64,000 nt of DNA, from the NCBI RefSeq assembly GCF_900172265.1, contig NZ_FWFK01000004.1:310001-374000 (forward strand). The letters run 5' to 3'. Positions within the stretch are counted from its first letter, which is position 1; each line of letters begins with the position of its first letter. Source of the DNA: Roseivivax jejudonensis (lineage in GTDB: Bacteria > Pseudomonadota > Alphaproteobacteria > Rhodobacterales > Rhodobacteraceae). Positions 55,141-64,000 of this stretch are shown here, in pieces. Position numbers and translations under genes: made by a program. The notes under the pieces are model-generated. The model was not told where the DNA came from. It saw only the letters and a program-made list of their open reading frames with translations, and made no database searches.

Positions 55141-56589
55141 TCAGCCCCGCCAGAACCGCAGGGTGAACAGCACCAGCACCGCCATCAGTTCGAGCCGTCC
55201 CATCAGCATCGCGCCGATCAGGATCCATTTCGCGGTATCGTTGAGCCCCTGGAAGTTTCCCGCCGGGCCGATCTCAGGGCCGAGCCCGGGGCCGATATTG
55301 CCCAGCGCCGTCGCCGCGCCCGACACCGAGGTGACGAAATCGAGCCCGGTGAGGCTGAGCGCGACGGAGACGAGCCCGAGGATCACCACGAAGAACATGA
55401 AGAACGACATCACCGAGGACAGCACGTCGTCGCTGACCGGCCGGCCGTCGTAGCGCGGCGTGAAGACGCCGTGCGGCGCGCGGATCTTGCGCAGCTGCGT
55501 GCGAATCGACGCGAAAAGAAGCTGGTAGCGGAAGACCTTCACCGAGCAGGCGGTAGAGCCCGCGCAGCCCCCGATCAGCCCGATGAAGAAGAACATCGCA
55601 GCGAGGAACGGCCCCCAGCCCATGTAGTCGACGCTCGCGTAGCCGGTGCCGGTGATGATCGAGCTGATGTTGAACAGGGCCTCGCGCAGCGCCTGTTCGG
55701 GGTGGTGCGGAAACACCGTGACCAGCACCGAGGCGGCGATGACCACCAGCACCGCGATGATCGACAGGAAGGTCCGCACCTGGCTGTCGCCGAAAATCGC
55801 GACGCGGTTGCCGTTCACGATCTGCACGTAGCGCACGAAGGGCAGCGCCGCGAGGATCATGAACACCGTCGCGATGTATTCCGGCGCGCCCTGGAACACG
55901 CCGAAGGAGGCGTCGTAGTTGGCGAAGCCGCCGGTCGACACCGTCGTCAGCGCGTGCACGGAGGCGTCGAAGGCACCCATGCCGGCGACGAGGTAGGCGA
56001 CCGCACAGGCCAGCGTCAGCGAGATGTAGATTGTGGAGATCTGGGCCGAGATCTGTGTCGCGCGGGGCAGGATCTTGCCCATCGTGTCGAAGGCCTCGGT
56101 GCGAAAGATCTGCATCCCGCCGACGCGCAGTTCCGGCAGGAAAACCATCGCCACCACGATGATGCCGATGCCGCCCAGCCATTGCAGCAGTCCGCGCCAC
56201 AAGAGGATCCCCTTGGGCAGCGCATCGAGCCCCGTGATGACGGTCGAGCCGGTGGTCGTCAGGCCGGACATGGCCTCGAAATAGGCGTCGACGAAACGCG
56301 CCTCGGTGGCGCCGAGGACGAAGGGGATCGCGCCGAAGAGCGGCAGCACCGCCCAGACCGAGGTGGTCAGCAGAAAGGTCTGCTGAAGCGACAACCGGCC
56401 CTTCGCCGAGTTCGACGAGGCGATTGCCATCAGTCCGCCCGCGAGCGTGGTCACCAGCGCGCTTTCGAGGAAGACCGGCCATTCACCACGCCCCTCGGCG
56501 ATGTCCACGAGCATCGGCAGCACCATCGTCGCCCCCAGACAGGCGACGAGCAGGCCGATGACGTGGGCGACGGGGCGCAGATCGAACAT
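55141..56589 (-). CDS. trkH: TrkH-type potassium uptake permease
   Basis: A 482-residue inner-membrane protein of the TrkH/KtrB superfamily. The selectivity-loop motifs are seen as AMSGLTTTGSTVITGLD, TVSTGGFANYDASFG, GCAGSTACSVKVFRY and TALGNIGPGLG. Membrane segments flank them. The start ATG at 56589 gives MFDLRPVAHVIGLLVACLGA; a longer frame adds nine residues. The regulatory TrkA is not in the window. It lies about 134 bp downstream of folE2 on the same strand. Confidence 0.93.
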   Translation of the reverse strand: MFDLRPVAHVIGLLVACLGATMVLPMLVDIAEGRGEWPVFLESALVTTLAGGLMAIASSNSAKGRLSLQQTFLLTTSVWAVLPLFGAIPFVLGATEARFVDAYFEAMSGLTTTGSTVITGLDALPKGILLWRGLLQWLGGIGIIVVAMVFLPELRVGGMQIFRTEAFDTMGKILPRATQISAQISTIYISLTLACAVAYLVAGMGAFDASVHALTTVSTGGFANYDASFGVFQGAPEYIATVFMILAALPFVRYVQIVNGNRVAIFGDSQVRTFLSIIAVLVVIAASVLVTVFPHHPEQALREALFNISSIITGTGYASVDYMGWGPFLAAMFFFIGLIGGCAGSTACSVKVFRYQLLFASIRTQLRKIRAPHGVFTPRYDGRPVSDDVLSSVMSFFMFFVVILGLVSVALSLTGLDFVTSVSGAATALGNIGPGLGPEIGPAGNFQGLNDTAKWILIGAMLMGRLELMAVLVLFTLRFWRG

Positions 56590-56723
56590 GCGCGCGAGCG
56601 TTGGCGGCGCCCGCACAGGCTGTCAACCGCGCCCACGCGTCGCCCTGTCCCCGGCGGCGCGGGTTGATGCAAGAGGGCCGCCGGCCGCCCTGGACAGCCG
56701 GCCGGGGCCGCTTGCGGGCCGGC

Positions 56724-57827
<1,104 letters not shown>

Positions 57828-57999
57828 GGCATCCGCCTCCTGCCAATTGCGCTCAACAGGTAAGACGTTGCGCGCGCTTGTCCATTTGTCGAAAGGGATA
57901 CGCGCGCAACCGTGATGCGGATGTCGCGCCCGCGCCGGCTGCGGCGCGGGGTCGCAGGCCGGCCTCCGCGTCGCGCGGCTCGGCGCGCGTTCCGAGCGG

Positions 58000-59193
58000 T
58001 CAGAGCCCCGACAATGCGCCGAGCAGATCCTCGGCCAGGTCCTCGACGTCCTCGAGCCCGACGGAGATCCGGATCAGCCCCTCGCCGATGCCCAGCACCG
58101 CGCGGGTCTCGGGCGGGATGCGCTGGTGCGTCGTGGTGGCCGGATGGGTCGCGATCGACTTCGCGTCGCCGAGGTTGTTCGAGATCAGTATCACCTCGAG
58201 CGCGTCGAGAACGCGGAAGGCCGCGTCCTTGCCGCCGGCAAGGTCGATCGACAGCATCGTGCCCCCGGCGCCGAGCTGTCGCATCGCCACCTCGTGCTGC
58301 GCGTGGTCGGTCAGACCGGGATAGATCACCTGTGCAAGCGCCGGGTGGCCTGCAAGCCGTCGCGCCAGAGCCGCCGCCGTCTCGGTCTGCGCGCGCACCC
58401 GCAGGTCGATCGTCTCCAGCCCCTTCAGAAGCACCCAGGCCGTGAACGGGCTCATCGAGCCGCCGGTGTGCTTCATGTAGGGCTCGACAGTCTTGCGGAT
58501 GAATTCCCGCGTGCCGAGGATCACGCCGCCGAGCGTGCGGCCCTGTCCGTCGATATGCTTGGTCGCGGAATAGATCACCACGTCGGCGCCCTGGTCGAGC
58601 GCGCGCGAATAGACCGGGGTCGAGAACACGTTGTCGACGATGACTGTCGCGCCGACGGCGTGGGCCCGGGCCGACACCGCCTCGATGTCGATGACCTCGA
58701 GCGTCGGGTTCGACATCGATTCGAAGAAGACCGCCTTGGTGTCGGGGCGCAGCGCCGCCTCCCAAGCGTCGAGGTCGGTGCCGTCGACCAGCGTCACCTC
58801 CACGCCGTAGCGCGGCAGAATTTCTTCGAGGATGTAGAGGCAGGAGCCGAAGAGCGCACGCGCCGCGACGACGTGATCGCCCGCGCGCAACATCGCCACC
58901 AGCGCGCCGTTGACCGCCGCCATGCCGGACGCGGTAGCGAACCCGTCTTCGCTGCCCTCGAGCAGCGCGATGCGTTCCTCGAACATCCGCACCGTCGGGT
59001 TGCCGTAGCGCGCGTAGATGTATTCGTCCTCGCCCGCCTGCAGAAAGCGGGCCTCGGCCGCCGCGGCGCTGTCGTAGGCAAAGCCCTGCGTGAGGAACAT
59101 CGCCTCGGACAGCTCGCCCCATTGGCTGCGCTTGGTGCCGCCATGCACGAGCTTGGTGCGCGTGCGGCGCGTGTCGGTCCGGTTGTCCTTCAT
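58000..59193 (-). CDS. metZ: O-succinylhomoserine sulfhydrylase (MetZ type)
   Basis: A 397-residue PLP enzyme of the cystathionine gamma-synthase family that makes homocysteine from O-acylhomoserine and sulfide. PLP phosphate-binding and substrate motifs are EYIYARYGNPTVRMFEERI, GFATASGMAAVNGAL and VDNVFSTPVYSRAL. The PLP Lys lies in IYSATKHIDGQGRTLGG. The C-terminal end has ISVGLEDVEDLAEDL. I choose the second ATG (59193, MKDNRTD), 7 nt after GAGGAG; ATG 59199 also exists. Its leader holds a SAM-II riboswitch and an intrinsic terminator. Confidence 0.95.
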   Translation of the reverse strand: MKDNRTDTRRTRTKLVHGGTKRSQWGELSEAMFLTQGFAYDSAAAAEARFLQAGEDEYIYARYGNPTVRMFEERIALLEGSEDGFATASGMAAVNGALVAMLRAGDHVVAARALFGSCLYILEEILPRYGVEVTLVDGTDLDAWEAALRPDTKAVFFESMSNPTLEVIDIEAVSARAHAVGATVIVDNVFSTPVYSRALDQGADVVIYSATKHIDGQGRTLGGVILGTREFIRKTVEPYMKHTGGSMSPFTAWVLLKGLETIDLRVRAQTETAAALARRLAGHPALAQVIYPGLTDHAQHEVAMRQLGAGGTMLSIDLAGGKDAAFRVLDALEVILISNNLGDAKSIATHPATTTHQRIPPETRAVLGIGEGLIRISVGLEDVEDLAEDLLGALSGL

Positions 59194-59243
59194 GTCCATT
59201 CTCCTCGCGCCAGACCCGGTTTCCGGGTGCGGGCCGGCACACG

Positions 59244-59276
59244 AAAAAGCCCCGATCGCGGTCAAGCGAAAGGGGC
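59244..59276 (-). terminator. Intrinsic terminator in the metZ leader
   Basis: Minus strand: GCCCC (59276-59272) pairs with GGGGC (59253-59249) around an inner CGC/GCG helix, followed directly by TTTTT (59248-59244). It lies between the riboswitch and the start codon, so it could act as an attenuator under riboswitch control. Confidence 0.7.
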
Positions 59277-59288
59277 GCTTTCGTCTGA

Positions 59289-59340
59289 CCTCTTTAGCGG
59301 CATGTTTTACGTGGCCCGCAATCCGGTAACAAATCGCCAC
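59289..59340 (-). ncRNA. SAM-II riboswitch
   Basis: The leader has the SAM-II (SAM-alpha) pattern: GTGGC at the 5' edge of P1, GATTTG, GGATTGC, GGCCACG closing P1, a TAAA linker and the conserved GCTAAAG (59298-59292) that forms the pseudoknot. It matches the alphaproteobacterial motif known upstream of met genes. SAM binding is expected to lower metZ expression. Confidence 0.9.
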
Positions 59341-59347
59341 ACAGCAT

Positions 59348-59376
59348 CGCGTATGACCGAAACGCCGCACCGTCAA
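59348..59376 (-). promoter_or_regulatory. Candidate metZ promoter
   Basis: Minus-strand TTGACG (59376-59371) lies 17 bp upstream of TACGCG (59353-59348). Transcription would start near 59341, the first base of the riboswitch. The -10 match is weak, but the spacing and position are right. Confidence 0.5.
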
Positions 59377-59464
59377 GTCTGTCATCGGGCTGTCGCTTGA
59401 TCTTCACGCAACCATAACAGTGGCACTGTAGCGCCCATACACAAGATGTAGTGGAGCGCCCATC

Positions 59465-60412
59465 ATGCCCGTCATCTGCGTTACCGCGCGCGACGGCGAT
59501 CCGGCCCCGGCCTTCGGGACGGGCGGGCTCGGTCGACTGCTCGACCGCGCGCTCGCCGATCCCGGCGTGGGCGACGGGCCGATCACGGTGATGGTCCACG
59601 GCTTCAAATACGCGCCGGACGTGCCCCGCCACTGCCCGCACGAAACTTCGTTCTCGCTCACCCCGCGCCACCGCGAGGCCGACAGCCGCATCGTCAGCTG
59701 GCCGCGCCACCTCGGCTTTGGCCGGCCGGGCCGCGACCGGGGTCTCGCCATTTCGTTCGCGTGGCCGGCGCGCGGCTCGATCTGGCGTGCCTATCGCGAC
59801 GCCGCCGTAGCGGGCAGCGCGCTGGCCCGGCTCGTCGACGAGATCGCCGCGCGCCAGCCGGGCCACCCGGTCCACGCGATGGGCCATTCGCTCGGCGCGC
59901 GGGTGGTGCTGAACGCTCTGGGGAAGTCGGCCCCGGGCGCGATTGGCTGGGCGATGCTGTTGGCACCGGCCGAGTTCGCGGCGACGGCGCGCGCGGCGGT
60001 GGACACGCCCGGCGGACGGGCGGCCCGTATCCTTGCCGTGACAAGCCGCGAGAACGACATCTTCGATTTGCTGATGGAGCTCTTCGTGACGCCCGACATG
60101 CGCGGCGACCGGATGCTCGGACATCGCGGCCTCGATGCGCCGCACGCGCTGACCATGCAGATCGACCATGCCGAAACGCTCGCGGCACTTCGCGCGGCGG
60201 GGCACCGGCTTTCGGCGCCCACCCGGCGTGTCTGCCACTGGTCGCCCTACCTGCGGCCAGGGGCGTTCCCGCTCTATCGCGCGATCCTCGACGGGCGGAT
60301 GAGCTTCGCGAGGCTGCGCGCGCTTCTGCCGGAGGACAGCGATCCGCGTTGGGCGCGCCTTCTGCCGCTGCGCGGCGTGCCCGCGTGGGGCGACGCGCGC
60401 CTGCCGCATTGA
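59465..60412 (+). CDS. Alpha/beta hydrolase (esterase-like) of unknown substrate
   Basis: A 315-residue cytoplasmic hydrolase. The strand ITVMVHGFKYAPD and the nucleophile elbow AMGHSLGARVV (Ser in G-H-S-L-G) are clear. A DUF900/esterase-like arrangement is suggested by FAWPARGSIWRAYRDA. The terminal part has MQIDHAETLAALRAAG, with a candidate His. The start has GGAG 9 nt upstream. It diverges from metZ. The 5' region carries two 9-bp direct repeats (AGCGCCCAT at 59430 and 59455). Confidence 0.75.
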   Translation: MPVICVTARDGDPAPAFGTGGLGRLLDRALADPGVGDGPITVMVHGFKYAPDVPRHCPHETSFSLTPRHREADSRIVSWPRHLGFGRPGRDRGLAISFAWPARGSIWRAYRDAAVAGSALARLVDEIAARQPGHPVHAMGHSLGARVVLNALGKSAPGAIGWAMLLAPAEFAATARAAVDTPGGRAARILAVTSRENDIFDLLMELFVTPDMRGDRMLGHRGLDAPHALTMQIDHAETLAALRAAGHRLSAPTRRVCHWSPYLRPGAFPLYRAILDGRMSFARLRALLPEDSDPRWARLLPLRGVPAWGDARLPH

Positions 60413-60415
60413 GCC

Positions 60416-61660
60416 TCAGCCGCCGATCCGGGTCCCGAGCGCCACAGTCGGGAAACAGGTCGCGCGCGCGCCCTGCGCCTCCTGCCAGCGGCCGATGGAC
60501 CGGCGCGTCTTGAAGCCGGCGAGTCCGTCGACGCCGCCGACATCGTGCCCGTCGGCCACCAGCGCACGCTGCATGTCGGCGACAGCCCCGCGCGTCAGAC
60601 CGTCGATCGCGCCCCAGTCGCCTTGGAAATCGCCGATGCCGAAGGCGATGCGATCGCCCACGTGCCCGACGAAGAGCGCATACAGATCGCTCATGTTGTA
60701 GTCCTTCAGCACGTAGAAATTGGGCGTCACGATGAACGCCGGACCGTACCGGCCCGCCGGCAGCATCAGGTAGCCCTCGCCCGCACGTTCGTGGTCGGGA
60801 AAGGTCCGGCCGCCGACCCGCGCGATCCCCATGTCCGCCCAGTCCGCAATCGTCCGCCCCTGATCCGGCCCCTCGAGCGTGCAGGACACGTCGTCGGGAA
60901 GGACGACCTCGAACCCCCAGTCACGGCCGGGCACCCATCCGTGCGCCGCGAGGTAGCTGGCGATCGAGGCGATGGTGTCGGCCTCCGAGCGCCAGATGTC
61001 GGCGCGCCCGTCGCCGTCGCCATCGGCGGCGTGCGCGAGGAAGCTCGACGGCATGAATTGCGGCTGGCCCAACGCCCCGGCCCAGCTCGACCGCATGGCG
61101 CCGGGCGGCGCGTGCCCCGCCTCGGCGATCTGCAACAGCGCGACCAGTTCGTCGGTGAAGTAGTCGGCGCGGCGCGACATGAAGGCCTTGGTCCCCAGCA
61201 CGCGAAACGCGTCGTGCGGGATGTCGACGCGGCCATAGCCGCTTTCGCGTCCCCAGATCGCGAGGATGATCCGACCCGGCACGCCGGTCGCGCGCTCCGC
61301 CGCCGCAAGCGCCGTGGCGTGCCGGCCGGCCATCTGCCGGCCGATCGCCGCCGCGCCCTCGACCGCGTTGGGGCGGAAGTAGCGCGCGGGGGCGGAGAAC
61401 TCGGCCTGCCTCTGCATCTGCGGCACGTCGCCCGCGCTGCCTGGCGGCACGAGGTCCGGCAGATCCCAGTCGAGGCGCACAGCATCGAAGGCCGCGCGCA
61501 GGGTCGCGTCGCCGACGCCGGCGGCCTCGGCCCGTGGGCGCAGCGTGTCGTTGATCCAGGATCGGAACTGCCGCTCGACCGCCGCGCGATCCTGCGCCGC
61601 GGCAAGCGCGGGCCAGAGCAACAGGCCCGCGAAGACGAGCCGACAAAGGTGGCGAAGCAT
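60416..61660 (-). CDS. Lytic murein transglycosylase (MltB-type)
   Basis: A 414-residue periplasmic enzyme that cleaves peptidoglycan to 1,6-anhydroMurNAc products. The N-terminal signal peptide ends near ALAAAQ (residue 23). The catalytic domain includes ILAIWGRESGYG with the catalytic Glu, then GAMRSSWAGALGQPQFMPSS and a long substrate groove (GDGRADIWRSEADTIAS). The C-terminal about 70 residues form a PG_binding_1 repeat (GLTRGAVADMQRALVADGHD). The start ATG at 61660 has GGAGG 8 nt upstream. It is convergent with the hydrolase, 3 bp apart. Confidence 0.93.
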   Translation of the reverse strand: MLRHLCRLVFAGLLLWPALAAAQDRAAVERQFRSWINDTLRPRAEAAGVGDATLRAAFDAVRLDWDLPDLVPPGSAGDVPQMQRQAEFSAPARYFRPNAVEGAAAIGRQMAGRHATALAAAERATGVPGRIILAIWGRESGYGRVDIPHDAFRVLGTKAFMSRRADYFTDELVALLQIAEAGHAPPGAMRSSWAGALGQPQFMPSSFLAHAADGDGDGRADIWRSEADTIASIASYLAAHGWVPGRDWGFEVVLPDDVSCTLEGPDQGRTIADWADMGIARVGGRTFPDHERAGEGYLMLPAGRYGPAFIVTPNFYVLKDYNMSDLYALFVGHVGDRIAFGIGDFQGDWGAIDGLTRGAVADMQRALVADGHDVGGVDGLAGFKTRRSIGRWQEAQGARATCFPTVALGTRIGG

Positions 61661-61720
61661 CGGATGCGCCTCCGGCACGGGGTCAGACCGGGCACAGCAT
61701 GACGACGCCCGGCCGCAGGC

Positions 61721-62041
61721 TCAACCGTCGCCGCGCGCCTCGCGGCAGAACGTATCGTAAAGACTGGCCATGATCGCGCGTACGTCGTCGTCGGCGATGC
61801 GATAGAACACGCTCTGCCCGTCGCGCCGCGTCGCCACCACGCCCGCCGCCCGCAGCTTGGCGAGGTGCTGGCTCAGCGCGGACTGTCCGAGACCGATCTG
61901 CGCCTGAAGCGCGCCGACCGAGGCCTCGCCCTCGGCAAGCCGGCACAGGATCAGCAGCCGACGGGAATTTCCCATCAGCGACAGGAGACCCGCCACGTGA
62001 TCGGCACGATTTTCCAGCTGTTCCAGCACGTCGACATCCAT
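61721..62041 (-). CDS. bigR: ArsR-family persulfide/sulfide sensor (BigR/SqrR-like)
   Basis: A 106-residue winged helix repressor. The recognition helix is GLGQSALSQHLAKL. Two cysteines, Cys33 (ILCRLAEGE) and Cys99 (TFCREAR), match the pair of BigR/SqrR, which forms a tetrasulfide bridge on persulfide exposure and leaves DNA. There is no metal-site motif as in ArsR or SmtB. It is divergent from two YeeE/YedE genes and a persulfide dioxygenase-like gene, the known target set. Confidence 0.92.
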   Translation of the reverse strand: MDVDVLEQLENRADHVAGLLSLMGNSRRLLILCRLAEGEASVGALQAQIGLGQSALSQHLAKLRAAGVVATRRDGQSVFYRIADDDVRAIMASLYDTFCREARGDG

Positions 62042-62051
62042 GTCATCAAAA

Positions 62052-62069
62052 TATTAGACTTTACTAATA
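62052..62069. promoter_or_regulatory. Candidate BigR operator
   Basis: Perfect inverted repeat TATTAG-N6-CTAATA in the A/T-rich 92-bp region between bigR and the YeeE genes, adjacent to the bigR start. Its A/T content and symmetry stand out from the rest of the window. Probably covers promoters on both sides. Confidence 0.7.
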
Positions 62070-62133
62070 AAGCAAGCACTAATATATGCGGCGTGGCCGG
62101 GCGCTACCGCACGGCACCGACGCGGGAGACGCA

Positions 62134-62586
62134 ATGGAACTGGACACCGCAACCGCCTTCACGCCACTCGCCTCGCTGGCCGGCGGCGTGCTCATCGGGC
62201 TCAGTGCCGTCATGGTCATGGCCCTGTTCGGCCGGATCGCCGGCATCTCCGGAATCACGCGCGGCGTGATGGGCGCGCTGACGCCGGGCGCGGCCGGCAT
62301 CGGCGATGCCGGCTGGCGGATCGGCTTCGTTCTCGGGCTGATCGCGGCGCCGCTGGCCGTCGCGACCGCCACCGGCGCCCTGCCCCGGCAGACCGTGCCG
62401 GACGCCCTGCCGGGCATGGCGATCGCGGGGCTGGTCGTCGGCGTGGGCACCGCGCTCGGCTCGGGCTGCACCTCGGGGCACGGGGTCTGCGGGCTTGCCC
62501 GGCTGTCGCCGAGGTCCTTCGCGGCGGTGGGCACCTTCATGGCAGCCGCGTTCGCGACCGTCTTCATCCTGCGTCACCTGGTCTGA
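62134..62586 (+). CDS. YeeE/YedE half-transporter, PmpA-like
   Basis: A 150-residue inner-membrane protein with about four segments. The conserved cysteine motif GSGCTSGHGVCGLARLSPRS is that of YeeE/YedE thiosulfate/sulfur-compound transporters. It represents the first half; the second half follows as a separate gene. The start at 62134 has GGGAG 6 nt upstream. Probably imports or exports thiosulfate or a sulfur compound in the BigR regulon. Confidence 0.9.
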   Translation: MELDTATAFTPLASLAGGVLIGLSAVMVMALFGRIAGISGITRGVMGALTPGAAGIGDAGWRIGFVLGLIAAPLAVATATGALPRQTVPDALPGMAIAGLVVGVGTALGSGCTSGHGVCGLARLSPRSFAAVGTFMAAAFATVFILRHLV

Positions 62587-62596
62587 GGAGCGTCAC

Positions 62597-63034
62597 ATGC
62601 GCAGCATAGCGGGATTTCTCGCCGGGCTCGTCTTCGGCCTCGGCCTCGTCGTTTCCGGCATGGCGGACCCGGCCAAGGTGCTCAATTTCCTCGACCTGTT
62701 CGGCACGTGGGATCCGAGCCTCGCCTTCGTGATGGGCGGGGCGAGCGTCACGACATACGCGGGCTACCGCCTGACGTGGCGCCGCCCGGCGCCGGCGCTG
62801 GCGTCCCGGTTCGACGTGCCGAGCGCCCGACAGATCGACGCGCCGCTGCTCACCGGCGCCGCGCTCTTCGGGATCGGCTGGGGCATCGGCGGCTTCTGCC
62901 CCGGCCCCGCCCTCACCGCGCTGCCGATGGCCGCGCCCGGCACGCTGGTCTTCGTGCCGGCGATGCTTCTCGGGCTGTGGCTCGGCGGCCGCGCCAAAAC
63001 CGCGATGGAACGAACGTCAGGAGCGACCGCATGA
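62597..63034 (+). CDS. YeeE/YedE half-transporter, PmpB-like
   Basis: A 145-residue inner-membrane protein, second half of the split transporter. It shows FGLGLVVSGMADPAKVLNFLD and the conserved IGGFCPGPALTALP motif with a single Cys. About four membrane segments. The start ATG at 62597 has GAGGAG 7 nt upstream, 10 bp after the first half. It ends by overlapping the next start (ATGA). Confidence 0.9.
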   Translation: MRSIAGFLAGLVFGLGLVVSGMADPAKVLNFLDLFGTWDPSLAFVMGGASVTTYAGYRLTWRRPAPALASRFDVPSARQIDAPLLTGAALFGIGWGIGGFCPGPALTALPMAAPGTLVFVPAMLLGLWLGGRAKTAMERTSGATA

Positions 63035-63945
63035 CCGACAGCACCGACACCCGTATCGTCCGCCACTCCCCCTCGCGCGGGGCCGGAAGCCCGGACGTCT
63101 GGGGCATCTACGAGCCCGACACCGGCTCGATCCAGTACGTGTGCGCCGATCCGTCGACGCGCCAGGCCGCGCTGGTCGACGTCGTGCTGAACTACGACCC
63201 GCGCAGCGCGGCCACGTCGGAGGAGAGCCTCGAACAGGTCCTCGGCATCGTCGCGGACAACGGGCTGGAGGTCGCCTGGATCCTCGACACGCACCCCCAC
63301 GCCGATCACCTCATGGCGTCGGCCCGCCTTCACGAGAGGACCGGCGCACCCACCGCGATCGGCGAGAAGGTGCGCGAGATCGCCGATTTGTGGCGCGACC
63401 TCTACCATGCACCCGATGCGTTCGATCCCGACAGCGCGTTCTCCCGCCTCTTCGCGCATGGCGAGACCTTCGCGCTCGGCGATCTCGAGGTCGCGGTGAC
63501 GCTGTCGCCGGGGCATACGCTTGGCTCCATCACCTATCGCTGCGGCGATGCGGCGTTCGTGCACGATACCCTGATGCACGCCGACGTGGGCACCAGCCGC
63601 ACCGACTTTCCCGGTGGATCGGCCGCAATGCTGTGGGACTCGATCCAGGACATCCTGTCCCTGCCCGGGGACACCCGGCTCTTCGTCGGTCACGATTACG
63701 GCGGGCCGGACCGCGATGCGCCAGCGTGGGAAGCAACGGTGGCCGAGCACCGCGCCAACAACCCCCACGTGAAGGACGGCACCAAGCGCGAGGATTGGAT
63801 CGCCCGGCGCGAGGCGCGCGACGAAACCCTGCCGCTGCCCGACCGGATGCTCGCGGCGCTGCAGATCAACCTCGACGGCGGTCGCAAGCCCGCGCCCGAG
63901 GCCGACGGTCACAGCTACCTGAAGATCCCGCTCGACCGGTTCTGA
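63031..63945 (+). CDS. blh: Persulfide dioxygenase-like metallo-beta-lactamase (Blh/ETHE1)
   Basis: A 304-residue MBL-fold protein. Metal ligands are in DTHPHADHLM (H-x-H-x-D-H), the TLSPGHTLGS loop and the LFVGHDYGG loop. These are the ETHE1/Blh-type motifs of glutathione persulfide dioxygenases. Length is longer than human ETHE1 (254) because of a longer C-terminal part with RANNPHVKDGTKREDW. It is translationally coupled to the preceding gene and, with it, forms the BigR-controlled sulfide detoxification operon. Confidence 0.92.
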   Translation: MTDSTDTRIVRHSPSRGAGSPDVWGIYEPDTGSIQYVCADPSTRQAALVDVVLNYDPRSAATSEESLEQVLGIVADNGLEVAWILDTHPHADHLMASARLHERTGAPTAIGEKVREIADLWRDLYHAPDAFDPDSAFSRLFAHGETFALGDLEVAVTLSPGHTLGSITYRCGDAAFVHDTLMHADVGTSRTDFPGGSAAMLWDSIQDILSLPGDTRLFVGHDYGGPDRDAPAWEATVAEHRANNPHVKDGTKREDWIARREARDETLPLPDRMLAALQINLDGGRKPAPEADGHSYLKIPLDRF

Positions 63946-63949
63946 TGCA

Positions 63950-64000
63950 CTAGCGTGTGACGTAGCGCGCGGCGATGTCGGCAACGCGGTCGGGCGCGAG
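63950..64000 (-). CDS. 3' end of an unidentified gene (cut by window edge)
   Basis: The minus strand reads 16 codons (LAPDRVADIAARYVTR) then TAG at 63950. The length is too short to identify. It is convergent with blh and lies 4 bp after it. It may be a real gene end or chance. Confidence 0.35.
   Translation of the reverse strand, partial: LAPDRVADIAARYVTR

Noticed and set aside
52883-55228. A 781-codon minus-strand frame containing MlaF
   Set aside because: Only the last 257 codons, from the ATG at 53656, are MlaF; the rest is the shadow of mlaE in another frame.
53788-56667. A 959-codon open frame on the plus strand
   Set aside because: Spans antisense of mlaE, the intergenic repeat and trkH; composition is a GC-rich shadow.

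Overview
The window is a high-GC, densely coded bacterial chromosome segment, almost certainly from an alphaproteobacterium of the Rhodobacterales (Roseobacter/Paracoccus-type family). Pointers are the tandem DUF2484 membrane genes inside the mur operon, a SAM-II riboswitch before a metZ-type gene, aerobic cobaltochelatase CobT, FolE2, a BigR/SqrR sulfide operon, MetR-metF, and the overall GC-rich codon use. I saw no rRNA, tRNA, CRISPR array, prophage or transposase. The window reads as core chromosome with a few accessory modules. All functions are assigned by reading translations and motifs; no database search was run.

Layout. 1-10 kb: a truncated SLC13 permease, a YmdB-like phosphoesterase, a small secreted protein, cobT, an M24 aminopeptidase, a DUF427 protein, a ClC channel and recN. 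10-22.5 kb: an envelope and division block on the minus strand, transcribed ftsW-murG-murC-DUF2484-DUF2484-murB-ddl-ftsQ-ftsA-ftsZ-lpxC-bamD. It has many 1-13 bp overlaps and an intrinsic terminator after ftsZ. The usual upstream part of this cluster (murD, mraY, murF, murE, ftsI) is absent, and a cyclase gene with an abnormal 3' end abuts ftsW. 22.5-29.5 kb: two alpha/beta hydrolases, a lipoprotein, an MFS protein and thrS. 29.5-32.3 kb: a bufferin-type RiPP operon (DUF2282 precursor, DUF692 MNIO enzyme, DUF2063 partner, DoxX) with a C-loop hairpin just before the precursor's ribosome site. 32.3-38.7 kb: an ArsC-like protein, a cold-shock protein, divergent metR/metF, an atypical GAPDH, a BioF2-type acetyltransferase and a class III aminotransferase.

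39-49.7 kb holds the most unusual module. It has a TAXI-TRAP importer, a universal stress protein, a nitrilase-type amidohydrolase, a 912-residue Orn/Lys/Arg-type decarboxylase, an ATP-grasp ligase and a C45 Ntn-hydrolase, all in one direction. Together they suggest uptake and conversion of an amino acid or amide into an amine conjugate, but the substrate is unknown. 50-54.8 kb is an Mla-type lipid-transport operon (mlaE-mlaF-mlaD plus a lipoprotein). 55-59.4 kb has trkH, folE2 and the riboswitch-controlled metZ. 59.4-64 kb has a hydrolase, a lytic transglycosylase and a sulfide/persulfide-response operon (bigR, divergent from two YeeE/YedE half-transporters and a persulfide dioxygenase-like metallo-beta-lactamase).

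Two near-identical 54-bp palindromic repeats in opposite orientation lie in the longest non-coding gaps (38.85 kb and 55.05 kb).
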